A stretch of 64,000 nt of DNA, from assembly GCF_000332975.1 (NCBI RefSeq), contig NZ_BANR01000003.1, forward strand, positions 186,001 to 250,000, written 5' to 3'. Position numbers and translations under genes: made by a program. Positions 45,143-53,071 of the stretch are shown one piece after another. Each line of letters opens with the position of its first letter. The first letter of the stretch is position 1. Under the pieces are notes generated by a model. It was not told the origin of the DNA. It did not search any database and saw nothing but the letters and a program-made list of their open reading frames with translations. This stretch comes from Gordonia aichiensis NBRC 108223. GTDB taxonomy: Bacteria > Actinomycetota > Actinomycetes > Mycobacteriales > Mycobacteriaceae.

Positions 45143-45775
45143 TCACCGGCGGGGAGAGGACGTCTGGTTGTCGCGATGTCCCGACCCGCGAGTGCCCAAC
45201 CAGTAGACCCCCGCCGACATCGCCGCCATGCCGACGACGACCACGATCACCGCGATGGTCATCGACAGATATCCCTGATCGCGCGGATCGATGAACGGGT
45301 AGGGGTACCAGTCGACGAACGGGCCCCTCGACAGCGTGTAGACGCCGTACAGCAGCGGAAGCAGCAGCCACGTCAGCCACGAACGCGCGGGTAATGCCCG
45401 GGGTCGGAAGACCGCCCAGTCGATCAGCAGCACCAGCGGGATCAGCCTGTGGAGCACGGTGTTGGTCCACTCGTCGTTCAGATTCACGTCGATACCCGCC
45501 AGCAGCAGCGCGTAGACGATCGCCGTGATCAGCATCGCGGTCGTGACCGCGCCGCGGCACCACTGCCACCACGCTGCCGCGGGGGCGAACAACGCACCGA
45601 CGACGAGCACGATCACCGCTCCGATGTTGGACAGGATGGTGAAGTAGCTGAAGTAGTTGGCAAAGCCGAAGCCGTCGGACGCCGTGGCCGGCACGTAGAC
45701 GATCGCTGCCGCGCCGAGCGCGGCGAACACCACTCGAAGGACGCGGACCCACCACTGACGATCACCTCTGGACAC
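45143..45775 (-). CDS. Pr6Pr family integral membrane protein
   Basis: A 210-residue protein with about six membrane segments (for example VLRVVFAALGAAAIVYV, ILSNIGAVIVLVVGALFA, AMLITAIVYALLLAG, LIPLVLLIDWAVF, WLTWLLLPLLYGVY, SMTIAVIVVVVGMAAM). The PYPFIDPRDQGYL and DWYPYPF motifs and the overall pattern match the Pr6Pr (FAR-17a/AIG1-like) family. In eukaryotes that fold includes fatty-acid ester hydrolases; the bacterial function is unknown. The GTG at 45775 has a weak ribosome site. The C-terminal tail is short, polar and cytosolic. Confidence 0.8.
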   Translation of the reverse strand: MSRGDRQWWVRVLRVVFAALGAAAIVYVPATASDGFGFANYFSYFTILSNIGAVIVLVVGALFAPAAAWWQWCRGAVTTAMLITAIVYALLLAGIDVNLNDEWTNTVLHRLIPLVLLIDWAVFRPRALPARSWLTWLLLPLLYGVYTLSRGPFVDWYPYPFIDPRDQGYLSMTIAVIVVVVGMAAMSAGVYWLGTRGSGHRDNQTSSPRR

Positions 45776-45826
45776 TCTCGCATTGTGCCAAGCGACCCGT
45801 CGAGACCCACCGCACCGCGGAGCGGC

Positions 45827-46471
45827 TCAGCCGCCAACACCCGTCGCGTGCCGGGCGAGCATGCCGTCGACCTGTGCGGCGATAGCGTCCCGGAGATCGA
45901 ATCCCGCGGAGTACTGAGGCCACGCGGGCAGTAGTCGACGGACCGTCGGATAGGCGTCGAGTTCGGCGCCGTCGATGCGCTCGAACCATGACGCCTCGTC
46001 GACGGAGCGTCGGGACAACGAGTCCTGCCACTGGAGTTCTGACGCGACGAGATACCAGACCGAGCGCCAGGTACTCAGTGCTGCGGTCGGAGTCATCCCG
46101 AGTTCGAGTGCCGCGGCGAGGAAGGTGTCGGCGAGCGCGAGTGCGGGCGTACCCACTGTCGTCCCCGCGCGCAGGATCGGGACCAGCCATCCGATGCCGC
46201 GCATCTTCTCGTACATGTCGACGGCTACCGAGATCATGCGATCACGCGGTGCTCCGGTGGGCACGGCCCACGGGATGCGTGCCGCCACCTCACTCAACGC
46301 CAGTCCGAGGAGTGCCGATTTGTTGGGTACGTAGTTGTAGAGCGTCATCGGTTTGGTGCCGAGGTCGACGGCCAGCCGTCGCATGCTCAGTGCGTCCGGG
46401 CCCTCACGTTCGAGGATCCGGATAGCTGCCTCGACGATCTCGTCGAGATGAAGGGACCGGGCTGCGGGCAT
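45827..46471 (-). CDS. TetR family regulator of the adjacent MFS transporter
   Basis: A 214-residue TetR protein with a clear helix-turn-helix (EREGPDALSMRRLAVDLGTK, then MTLYNYVPNKSALLG) and a tetracycline-repressor-like C-terminal domain. The ATG at 46471 follows GGGAGGATGACAGG. It is divergent from the MFS transporter gene across 118 bases holding two inverted repeats. That is the standard TetR/efflux-pump arrangement, so it probably represses the pump until a drug or toxic lipid binds. The ligand is unknown. Confidence 0.85.
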   Translation of the reverse strand: MPAARSLHLDEIVEAAIRILEREGPDALSMRRLAVDLGTKPMTLYNYVPNKSALLGLALSEVAARIPWAVPTGAPRDRMISVAVDMYEKMRGIGWLVPILRAGTTVGTPALALADTFLAAALELGMTPTAALSTWRSVWYLVASELQWQDSLSRRSVDEASWFERIDGAELDAYPTVRRLLPAWPQYSAGFDLRDAIAAQVDGMLARHATGVGG

Positions 46472-46502
46472 CCTGTCATCCTCCCGCACTGATTGGCCCT
46501 TG

Positions 46503-46518
46503 GCGAGTAAGCACTCGC
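46503..46518. promoter_or_regulatory. Inverted repeat GCGAGT-AAGC-ACTCGC
   Basis: Perfect six-base arms with a four-base centre lie 32 bases before the TetR start, in the divergent region. Its inner AGTAAGCACT resembles common TetR half-sites. It may be a second operator that controls the repressor's own gene. Confidence 0.45.
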
Positions 46519-46526
46519 GGGCTAGG

Positions 46527-46562
46527 ATCACGTACGTGTGCGAAAACGTACGCGTACGTGAT
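46527..46562. promoter_or_regulatory. Perfect 10-bp inverted repeat, probable TetR operator
   Basis: ATCACGTACG (46527-46536) and CGTACGTGAT (46553-46562) are exact inverted copies with a 16-base spacer that itself holds another CGTACG. The right arm ends 27 bases before the MFS start. Multiple CGTACG cores suggest co-operative binding of two repressor dimers over the transporter promoter. Confidence 0.65.
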
Positions 46563-46589
46563 TGATACGAATGAGAAGGCAGGGTGCAG

Positions 46590-47996
46590 ATGACGCAGTC
46601 GACGACAAGTCACGGCGTGGAGCATCGCGGGGCGTTGATCGCGACGGTGTTCTTGCTCCAATTCCTTGTGGCGCTGGATATCTCGCTGGTCAACATCGCA
46701 TTGCCCGCTATTCGTGCCGATCTGGGCTTCACCGCTGCGGGGTTGCAGTGGGTGGTTACCGCGTACCTGGTGACCTTCGCCGGATTCATGCTGCTCGGCG
46801 GCAGAATCGGCGACCTGTGGGGCAGGCGCAGGACTGTGCTGGTCGGACTCGTCGTCTTCGCGGTTGCGAGTATCGCCGGCGGGTGTGCAGTGGATGCGGG
46901 GGTTCTGGTTGCGGCACGCGCGGTACAGGGCGTCGCCGGAGCCCTGCTCGCTCCCGCATCGCTGGCGCTGGTCACCGCCATCGACGACCCCGCCGTCCGC
47001 AAGCGCGCCATGGGGTTGTGGGGCGGCGCGGGTGCTGCAGGTGGTGCGCTGGGCGTCGTGCTCAGTGGAGTCCTGACCGAGTGGTGGTCGTGGCGAGCCG
47101 TCTTGTTGGTCAACGTGCCCATCATCGCGGTCGCTGTGATGACGGCGCTGTGCGGTGTGCCGCGCGCTGAACGCTCACGTACCGGGCGCCTCGACGTTCC
47201 CGGGGCGGTGACGGTGACGGCCGGAGTGGCCGCGCTCGTGTTCGCGGTTAGCTCCGGAGGCGATCGGGGGTGGGGTTCGTGGCAGGCGATCGCGGGCTTC
47301 GTCGGCGCAGCTGTACTGTTGGCGGCCTTCGTGGTGATCGAGCGGTCGGTTGATCATCCGCTGATGCCACCCTCGTTGGTCAGCCGTCGAAGTGTGCTGG
47401 GCGCGAACGCCTTCGGTTTCATGGTCGCCGCCGGCCAGTTGGCGGCCTTCTACTTCTGTTCGTTGTACATCCAGACGATGTGGGGCGTCGACAGCGCCAT
47501 GACCGGTGTGCTGTTCCTACCGTTCTGCATATTCGTCGTGGTCGGAATCGTGGTGGCGCAACGACTCTCCGCGCAGATGGGCGCTCGAATCGCGATGGTG
47601 ATCCTGGGGCTGCTCGCTGCTATCGGTCTCGGGTTGTTCGCGATGATGCCCGCCCACTTCGACTTCTGGCTCGGCATCGTGGCGCCGTCGGCTCTCACCG
47701 CGGTCGGGATCGGCGGCGCGATGGTCCTTGTCGGCGCGGTCGCCACCGACGGCGTCGCCGGAGCGGATATCGGAATCGCCTCCGGGGTGGTGAACAGCTC
47801 GCGCCAGCTGGGCGGCACGATCGGCCTGGCAGTGCTGGTGACCATCGCGAGCGGCTATGAGGTCCCGCGCGATGGCTTACTGATGGGGTTCGCGATCGGC
47901 GCAGTCTTTCTGGTCGTCGGGAGCGCTGCGGCCTGGCTCATCCTGCCGAGGCGTGTCCGTGACGCCCTACCGACGACGCCGAGGGAGATCGGCTGA
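46590..47996 (+). CDS. MFS transporter, DHA2 (EmrB/QacA) type
   Basis: A 468-residue major facilitator with about 14 membrane segments. The motif between segments 2 and 3 is GGRIGDLWGRRR, and DHA2 features include LDISLVNIALPAIRADLG near residue 30 (an acidic residue in the first segment) and GALLAPASLALV. Such pumps export drugs or lipids in exchange for protons. The ATG at 46590 follows AGGG; a GTG two codons earlier is possible. Expression is probably controlled by the divergent TetR gene through the inverted repeats at 46503-46562. The substrate cannot be predicted. Confidence 0.87.
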   Translation: MTQSTTSHGVEHRGALIATVFLLQFLVALDISLVNIALPAIRADLGFTAAGLQWVVTAYLVTFAGFMLLGGRIGDLWGRRRTVLVGLVVFAVASIAGGCAVDAGVLVAARAVQGVAGALLAPASLALVTAIDDPAVRKRAMGLWGGAGAAGGALGVVLSGVLTEWWSWRAVLLVNVPIIAVAVMTALCGVPRAERSRTGRLDVPGAVTVTAGVAALVFAVSSGGDRGWGSWQAIAGFVGAAVLLAAFVVIERSVDHPLMPPSLVSRRSVLGANAFGFMVAAGQLAAFYFCSLYIQTMWGVDSAMTGVLFLPFCIFVVVGIVVAQRLSAQMGARIAMVILGLLAAIGLGLFAMMPAHFDFWLGIVAPSALTAVGIGGAMVLVGAVATDGVAGADIGIASGVVNSSRQLGGTIGLAVLVTIASGYEVPRDGLLMGFAIGAVFLVVGSAAAWLILPRRVRDALPTTPREIG

Positions 47997-48018
47997 TGAA
48001 GCGGCGAACGGGGCGCGG

Positions 48019-48807
48019 TCAGGCCGGCCATCGTTCGGCGATCACGCGCGTCGTGGCAACCGGATCGACGCGATGCCCGACGGATTCGGGGACCCGGACG
48101 AGTTCTGCCGAATCCAGTGCGTCGGCGATACGCGGCGCAGCGGCCTCCAGCAGCGGGAACGTCTCCGCTCCTAACAGGACCGTCGTCGGTGTCTGCACGG
48201 CACGCATCTGTGCGGTCGGATCCGACAGGTCCCGCGCGATCGTGGCGTCGTAGACGACCGATTGCGCGATGGCGACCAATCCGTCGAACATCGGGCTGGA
48301 CCGGATCTGCTCGACGATCTCCTTGGGCAACCCGACGCCCTCGAGTTGGAAAGTCGTGACGGCCTCGCCACTGTGTCCGTCGTCGACGAGCTGCTGGAGT
48401 CGTTCGGGCAGGCTGGGATCGGGTTCGCCCATTCCGAATCGAAAGGGCGGTTCGGACAGGAAGAGATGCGCGATCGGCACCCCGCGCGATGCCGCGAACA
48501 GGGCCACCATCGCGCCCGACGAGTGACCGAGCACGGCGGCGCCGCCGCCCACGGCGTCGATGACCGCCGCGAGATCCTCGACCTCGCGCTCGGGGTCATA
48601 CGGACGGGTGTCGCCACTCTCGCCACGGGCCCGCCGGTCGTAGATCACGCCGGTGTATCCCCGGTCGGCGAGGGCTTCGCCGATGCCACGGGCATCCGCC
48701 GCCGTCGACATCGCTCCGTTCACGACGACGACCACGGGCCCGGCGCCCGTGGTGTCGTACGCGATCGGAGTCCCGTCTGCCGATGTCGCCTGGTTCATAT
48801 CGCACAT
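48019..48807 (-). CDS. Alpha/beta hydrolase
   Basis: A 262-residue cytosolic alpha/beta hydrolase. The oxyanion strand is VVVVNGAMS near residue 28, the nucleophile elbow GHSSGA near residue 94, and the catalytic His lies in ESVGHRVDP near the C-terminus. Asn-Gly replaces the common His-Gly of the oxyanion motif. It starts at 48807 (an ATG three codons in is possible) and is divergent from the VOC gene across a MerR-type promoter region. It is convergent with the MFS gene. The substrate is unknown. Confidence 0.8.
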   Translation of the reverse strand: MCDMNQATSADGTPIAYDTTGAGPVVVVVNGAMSTAADARGIGEALADRGYTGVIYDRRARGESGDTRPYDPEREVEDLAAVIDAVGGGAAVLGHSSGAMVALFAASRGVPIAHLFLSEPPFRFGMGEPDPSLPERLQQLVDDGHSGEAVTTFQLEGVGLPKEIVEQIRSSPMFDGLVAIAQSVVYDATIARDLSDPTAQMRAVQTPTTVLLGAETFPLLEAAAPRIADALDSAELVRVPESVGHRVDPVATTRVIAERWPA

Positions 48808-48828
48808 TCAAGCACCACGGTGGCCTTC

Positions 48829-48859
48829 TTGACCTGAAGTCGACTTGAAGTCCTAGCCT
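48829..48859 (+). promoter_or_regulatory. MerR-type promoter with 19-bp spacer and SoxR-like palindrome
   Basis: A -35 TTGACC (48829-48834) and a -10 TAGCCT (48854-48859) are separated by 19 bases, the overlong spacing typical of MerR-family promoters. The spacer carries ACCTGAAGTCGACTTGAAGT (48832-48851), symmetric around AAGTCGACTT and matching the SoxR-type operator pattern at about 16 of 20 positions. Transcription would start near 48866, ahead of the VOC gene. No MerR gene is in the window, so the regulator would act in trans. Confidence 0.6.
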
Positions 48860-48894
48860 CGCTACGACCGACAACGAGAGAAAGGTGTGCGCCG

Positions 48895-49260
48895 ATGCCG
48901 CTGCCCCACCAATTCCTGGTCCGAGTCTCCGACACCGCCATGGCCGTCGCGTTCTACCGGGAACTCTTCGGCGCCGAGGCCACGATGCTCAGCGACCGGT
49001 ACGCGATCTTCGAACTCGGGAACGGCGTGGTGCTGGCCCTGTGGAGCGAGAAGGCGAGCGAATTGTCTCGAGATGGGTTGCCGCGCTTCGAGATCGGAAT
49101 CCTCGTCGACGACGACGCGCAGACACGCGCACTGCACGAAGAGTGGGTGGACAAGGGTGTTGAGATCGTCGAACCCCCGCGTGAAGATGTCTTCGGGCTG
49201 ACGTTCGTCGCGCAGGATCTCGACGGTAACCGCATTCGCGTGGCGCCTGCGGATCACTGA
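48895..49260 (+). CDS. VOC family (glyoxalase-like) protein
   Basis: A 121-residue vicinal-oxygen-chelate protein with two beta-alpha-beta-beta-beta units: HQFLVRVSDTAMAVAFYREL at the start and FEIGILVDDDAQTRALHEEW in the middle, ending LTFVAQDLDGNRIRVA. The final Asp-Gly-Asn is typical, but metal ligands are not obvious. Relatives are dioxygenases, glyoxalases or drug-binding resistance proteins. AAAGGTG precedes the ATG at 48895. A MerR/SoxR-type promoter lies upstream, so it may respond to redox-cycling compounds or metals. Confidence 0.82.
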   Translation: MPLPHQFLVRVSDTAMAVAFYRELFGAEATMLSDRYAIFELGNGVVLALWSEKASELSRDGLPRFEIGILVDDDAQTRALHEEWVDKGVEIVEPPREDVFGLTFVAQDLDGNRIRVAPADH

Positions 49261-49265
49261 TCCGC

Positions 49266-50063
49266 TCAGCCACGGTCGACGTCGAGCAGGTACTCGCGCA
49301 GGCGTTCTCGATGTGAGGCGACCCAACGCACCCCGATGCGGTGTGAGAAGTACCAGAGTGCAGTCGTGATGAGTACCGCGAGACCGACGCAGAGGACGAA
49401 CTCGCCGTCGGACAGGGTGGCGTTCCACGCCTGCCTGCGGAGCAGACGCCAGAGGCCGAGGGGTGCGAGCACGATCAGGCCGAACGCCACCGGATATGCC
49501 GCGTACGGCACGACCAGCAGGACGATCCAGCGCACCACCACCTGCCGGAATCGGTGCCGGTTCTGCCACCGCCAGCGCAGTGACCGCTGGTGGTAGGGGA
49601 ACACGATGCCGATGAGACTGCTCATCGCGAGTGCGCCGAACGGGACCACCGCGACTGCGACGATCACCTCGGTCACGAAGCGCCAGTGCGTGTGTGTGGT
49701 GAGCGCGATCGCGACCGCGATCAACGTGCACGCGGGTCCGACGAGCAACCAGACACCGAGCGTCTTAGCGCGTAACAGACTCGTCAATGCTCTCGGGTCA
49801 TCGAGTGCTGCCAGCGCCCGGTCACGGTCGGGCGTCAGGATGTTGGTGGCGCAGACGTCGGCGTACATCCATCCGGCGAGCGCGTACGGCAGCCCTTCAG
49901 GGCCGGTGAAGGTGAAGAACCACGATCGTGGGACCAGATACCAGAGCGCAAGTACCAGCACGGCATTGAACGCGAGCACACCGAGTGTGTCCGCGGGATG
50001 CCGCACGATGCGGACGAGTTCGGCGCGCACCGCGGCGGTCGTGGTGGGGCTGACCACCTGCAT
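49266..50063 (-). CDS. Multi-pass membrane protein of unknown function
   Basis: A 265-residue membrane protein with about five or six hydrophobic segments (LGVLAFNAVLVLALWYLV, TLGVWLLVGPACTLIAVAIAL, FVTEVIVAVAVVPFGALAM, VVVRWIVLLVVPYAAYPVAF, FVLCVGLAVLITTALWYF). A soluble loop with TPDRDRALAALDDPRAL suggests cytosolic exposure between the first two. I recognise no family; the layout is reminiscent of ABC-2-type permease components but no ATPase gene is adjacent. The start at 50063 is used because the longer frame to 50138 would begin inside the strong hairpin at 50115-50151. Confidence 0.65.
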   Translation of the reverse strand: MQVVSPTTTAAVRAELVRIVRHPADTLGVLAFNAVLVLALWYLVPRSWFFTFTGPEGLPYALAGWMYADVCATNILTPDRDRALAALDDPRALTSLLRAKTLGVWLLVGPACTLIAVAIALTTHTHWRFVTEVIVAVAVVPFGALAMSSLIGIVFPYHQRSLRWRWQNRHRFRQVVVRWIVLLVVPYAAYPVAFGLIVLAPLGLWRLLRRQAWNATLSDGEFVLCVGLAVLITTALWYFSHRIGVRWVASHRERLREYLLDVDRG

Positions 50064-50114
50064 GCGGTGAGGATAAACGGTATGCGCCGGGAGTGAGGCC
50101 ACTGCGACATGGAA

Positions 50115-50151
50115 CGGCCCGGATGCGAGGAGTTCCATCGCATCCGGGCCG
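50115..50151 (-). terminator. Perfect 14-bp hairpin, terminator of the adh operon
   Basis: CGGCCCGGATGCGA (50115-50128) pairs exactly with TCGCATCCGGGCCG (50138-50151) around a nine-base loop. It lies 21 bases beyond the stop of the alcohol dehydrogenase gene in the direction of transcription. No U-run follows. This strong GC stem is the best terminator candidate of the minus-strand genes. Confidence 0.75.
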
Positions 50152-50172
50152 AGTCGTGGGGGACAGGAGTGA

Positions 50173-51285
50173 TCAGGAGTCGTGGATGATCACACCGCGG
50201 ATGTTCTTGCCGTCGCGCAGATCCTGGTAGCCCTCGTTGACCTGTTCGAGGGTGTAGGTCTGGGTGACGAGTTCGTCGAGCTTGAGCTGGCCTGCGTCGT
50301 ACAGGCGCAGCAGACGGACGATGTCGTACTGCGGGTTGGCCGACCCGAACAGCGAGCCCTTGATGGTCTTCTCATTGAGGGTCAGGTCGATGCCCGGCCA
50401 GTGGACGGTGAACTTCGCCGGACTCGACAGTCCGACGATCACCACCTGACCGCCCTTGCCGACGGACCCGATCGCCGCGGACACCACGTCCTCTTCGACC
50501 GTGCCGACGGTGACGATCGCGGCGTCGGCGCCCTGGCCCCACGAGAGCTCGGTGATCTTCTCTTGCGCCTCTGCTGCCGATGCGAAGGCGTGTGTCGCGC
50601 CGAATTTCACCGCGGTATCGCGCTTGAACGCCACCGGGTCGACGACGACGACGTACTTGGCCCCGGCGTGCACGGCGCCCTGAACGGCGTTGATGCCGAT
50701 TCCGCCGATGCCGTAGATGACCACGATGTCGCCCGCGCGGACGTTGCCCGAGTAGACCGCCGATCCCCAGCCGGTCGGCACGCCGCACCCGACGAGCACC
50801 GCCTTCTCCAGCGGTAGCCAGTCGTCGACCTTGACCACGGAGTGCTGGCTGATGGTCGCGCGCTCGCTGAACGTGCCGAGCATGCACATCCCGCCGAAGT
50901 CCTGTCCGTTGCCGTGGAAACGGAAGGTCCCGTCGGGAAGCATGCCCTCGAGGATGGTTGCGCCCATGTCGCACAGCGACTGTCGGCCCGTCGAGCAGTA
51001 GCGGCAGGTTCCGCAGTTGGGGATGAAGGAACAGACCACGTGGTCGCCTGGCCTGACCTTCGTGACGCCGGGGCCGACCTCCTCGATGACTCCCGACCCC
51101 TCATGGCCACCGACCATCGGATAGCGCGGCGGCAGGTCGCCATCGGTGAGGTGCAGGTCGGAGTGGCACAGGCCCGCCGCGGTGTACTTGATCAGTACCT
51201 CGCCTTCCTTGGGGCCGTCGAGGTCGAGTTCCATGATCTCGAACGGCTTGCCCTCGCCCATCAATACGGCTGCTTTGGTTTTCAC
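50173..51285 (-). CDS. NDMA-dependent alcohol dehydrogenase (AdhB/Rv0761c-like)
   Basis: A 370-residue zinc alcohol dehydrogenase of the class III-like NDMA-dependent type with tightly bound NAD. Catalytic zinc ligands are in AGLCHSDLH and GGHEGSG, the structural zinc Cys in CGTCRYCSTGRQSLC around residues 91-105, and the cofactor motif in YGIGGIGINA near residue 190. It oxidises primary alcohols to aldehydes. It lies 65 bases after the aldehyde dehydrogenase gene and 29 kb from CYP51, although its closest M. tuberculosis relative, Rv0761c, adjoins the CYP51 cluster there. The pair would carry alcohols through to acids. Confidence 0.9.
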   Translation of the reverse strand: MKTKAAVLMGEGKPFEIMELDLDGPKEGEVLIKYTAAGLCHSDLHLTDGDLPPRYPMVGGHEGSGVIEEVGPGVTKVRPGDHVVCSFIPNCGTCRYCSTGRQSLCDMGATILEGMLPDGTFRFHGNGQDFGGMCMLGTFSERATISQHSVVKVDDWLPLEKAVLVGCGVPTGWGSAVYSGNVRAGDIVVIYGIGGIGINAVQGAVHAGAKYVVVVDPVAFKRDTAVKFGATHAFASAAEAQEKITELSWGQGADAAIVTVGTVEEDVVSAAIGSVGKGGQVVIVGLSSPAKFTVHWPGIDLTLNEKTIKGSLFGSANPQYDIVRLLRLYDAGQLKLDELVTQTYTLEQVNEGYQDLRDGKNIRGVIIHDS

Positions 51286-51325
51286 AGGTGTCTCCTTCTG
51301 TTGGTGTGTGGTGAAGTGCGTGACG

Positions 51326-51355
51326 GCGATCCGGATTACAGCGATCCGGATTACA
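51326..51355. repeat. 15-bp tandem duplication at the aldehyde dehydrogenase stop
   Basis: GCGATCCGGATTACA occurs twice head to tail (51326-51340 and 51341-51355). The right copy contains the TAA stop (minus strand, 51353-51351) of the aldehyde dehydrogenase gene, so the duplication adds a second TAA just behind the real one, in the same frame. It lies between the two genes of the operon and looks like a recent slippage event. Confidence 0.7.
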
Positions 51356-52847
51356 GGGCGACGTTGACGGCTTTGGTCTGCGTGTAGAGCTCGATGGCCG
51401 ACTGGCCGAGTTCACGTCCCCAGCCCGACTGCTTGTAGCCGCCGAACGGCATGGCTGTGTCGAAGCCGTTGTACTGGTTGACCCAGACCGAACCCGCCTT
51501 GAGTTGACGTGCGGTCTTGTGCGCCTTCGACAGGTCCTTGGTCCAGATGCCTGCGGCCAAGCCGTAGATCGAATCATTCGCTGCGGCAGCAACTCCGGAG
51601 TCGGCGTCGAACGGCAGCGCGGCGACGACCGGGCCGAAGATCTCTTCGCGCACGATGGAGAAGTCCGGTTCGACGTCGACGAACACCGTGGGTTCGATGA
51701 AGAATCCCTCGTCGCCCCAGCGCTTTCCGCCGGTGAGTGCGCGAGCGCCGTCGGCGAGGCCGGCCGCGAGATAGCCCGACACCCGGTCGAACTGCTCCTG
51801 GCTGACCAGTGGGCCCAGTTCCGTTGTGGGGTCGAGGCCCGGTCCGATCTTGGCCTTCGACGCCGCCTCTGCGACGGCGGCGGTGAAGTCGTCGAAGATC
51901 GGTCGCTCGACGAAGAGCCGGGTGCCCGCGACGCAGCACTGACCGTGGTTGAACATCCATGCGGCAACCGAACCTGCAACGGCCTGCTCGAAGTCGGCGT
52001 CGGCGAACACGATGTTGGGGCTCTTGCCGCCGAGTTCGAGCGAGACCTTCTTGAGATTGCCCTTCGACGCCTCGACGATCTTCTTGCCCACCTCGGTCGA
52101 ACCGGTGAAGGCGATCTTGTCGACGTCGTCATGTGCCGCGAGTGCCGCACCGGCGTCGCCGAAGCCGGTGACGATGTTGACCACGCCGGCTGGGAAGCCC
52201 GCCTCGCAGAAGACCTCACCGAGCAGCAGTGCGGTCAGCGGTGTCTGCTCTGCCGGCTTGAGGATCACGGTGTTGCCCGCGGCCAGTGCTGGCGCAAGCT
52301 TGAACGAGGCCATCAGAAGCGGGAAGTTCCACGGCACGATCAGCCCGCACACACCGACGGGCTCGCGCAAGGTGTAGGCGTGGAACTCGCCGCCGGGGAC
52401 GAAGGGCATCGACACGTCGACGGTGCTGCCGGTGATCTTGGTGGCCAGACCCGCGTTGTAGCGGAAGATGTCGGCCGACCACGCGGTGTCGACGGCGGAT
52501 GCGATGGTGGCGGCCTTGCCGTTGTCGAGTGCTTCGAGCTGACCGAACTCCTCGGCGCGCTCGGTGAGGATGTCGCCCACGCGCCAGAGCAGGCGTTCGC
52601 GCTCGTTGGGCTTCATGCGCGCCCACGGACCGTCGTCGAATGCCTCGCGTGCCGCTCGCACCGCGCGGTCGATGTCGGTGGCGTCGCCCCGGGCGACCGA
52701 CGTCAGAGTGCGTCCGTTGGCGGGGTCGATGGTCTCGAACGTCTGGCCGGACGCTGCCGTGACCCACTCACCCCCGATCAGCATCGGGCGGTCGGTCGAG
52801 ATGAAATCCCGGACTCTTGTTGCCAGTTCGGGTGCGACAGCGGTCAT
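51351..52847 (-). CDS. Aldehyde dehydrogenase (acetaldehyde/AldB-ExaC type)
   Basis: A 498-residue aldehyde dehydrogenase. Motifs: PWNFPLLMASFKLAPALAAG near residue 165, FTGSTEVGKKIVE, Glu in LELGGKSPN near residue 265, and the catalytic Cys in NHGQCCVAGTR near residue 300, where the adjacent Cys pair is typical of ExaC/AldB-like enzymes. AGGAGG precedes the ATG at 52847. It lies between the AcoR-like regulator gene and the alcohol dehydrogenase gene on one strand. The aldehydes made by the alcohol dehydrogenase are the likely substrates. Confidence 0.9.
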   Translation of the reverse strand: MTAVAPELATRVRDFISTDRPMLIGGEWVTAASGQTFETIDPANGRTLTSVARGDATDIDRAVRAAREAFDDGPWARMKPNERERLLWRVGDILTERAEEFGQLEALDNGKAATIASAVDTAWSADIFRYNAGLATKITGSTVDVSMPFVPGGEFHAYTLREPVGVCGLIVPWNFPLLMASFKLAPALAAGNTVILKPAEQTPLTALLLGEVFCEAGFPAGVVNIVTGFGDAGAALAAHDDVDKIAFTGSTEVGKKIVEASKGNLKKVSLELGGKSPNIVFADADFEQAVAGSVAAWMFNHGQCCVAGTRLFVERPIFDDFTAAVAEAASKAKIGPGLDPTTELGPLVSQEQFDRVSGYLAAGLADGARALTGGKRWGDEGFFIEPTVFVDVEPDFSIVREEIFGPVVAALPFDADSGVAAAANDSIYGLAAGIWTKDLSKAHKTARQLKAGSVWVNQYNGFDTAMPFGGYKQSGWGRELGQSAIELYTQTKAVNVAL

Positions 52848-52934
52848 GCTTCCTCCTGCTCGAGCGTGCACATCGTGATCTGCGTCATAGCCGCGGACCT
52901 GCATACAGTTCTGCCACTGCGCGAGCGCGGCGAA

Positions 52935-52953
52935 GTGTCCAGAAACTGGACAC
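52935..52953. promoter_or_regulatory. Perfect palindrome GTGTCCAG-AAA-CTGGACAC
   Basis: Eight-base arms match exactly around AAA. It lies 88 bases upstream of the aldehyde dehydrogenase start, in the 224-base gap behind the AcoR-like gene. That is a typical enhancer-like distance for an activator of this class, so the protein encoded at 53072 is the most likely binder. The remainder of the gap holds no visible gene. Confidence 0.6.
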
Positions 52954-53071
52954 CCGCGGTGAACAATGATGAAAGCGCCCGTAGCCGCACGTCGCACGCG
53001 TCGGTGCGAGGACGGCGATGTCCGCTGCGCCCTGTCTGTCGGCCTGCCTAGGCCCGATCAGATCCCGAGGG

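Noticed and set aside
52848..53071. Sigma-54 (-24/-12) promoter before the aldehyde dehydrogenase
   Set aside because: No GG-N10-GC element with proper context is visible, and the lineage is expected to lack sigma-54.
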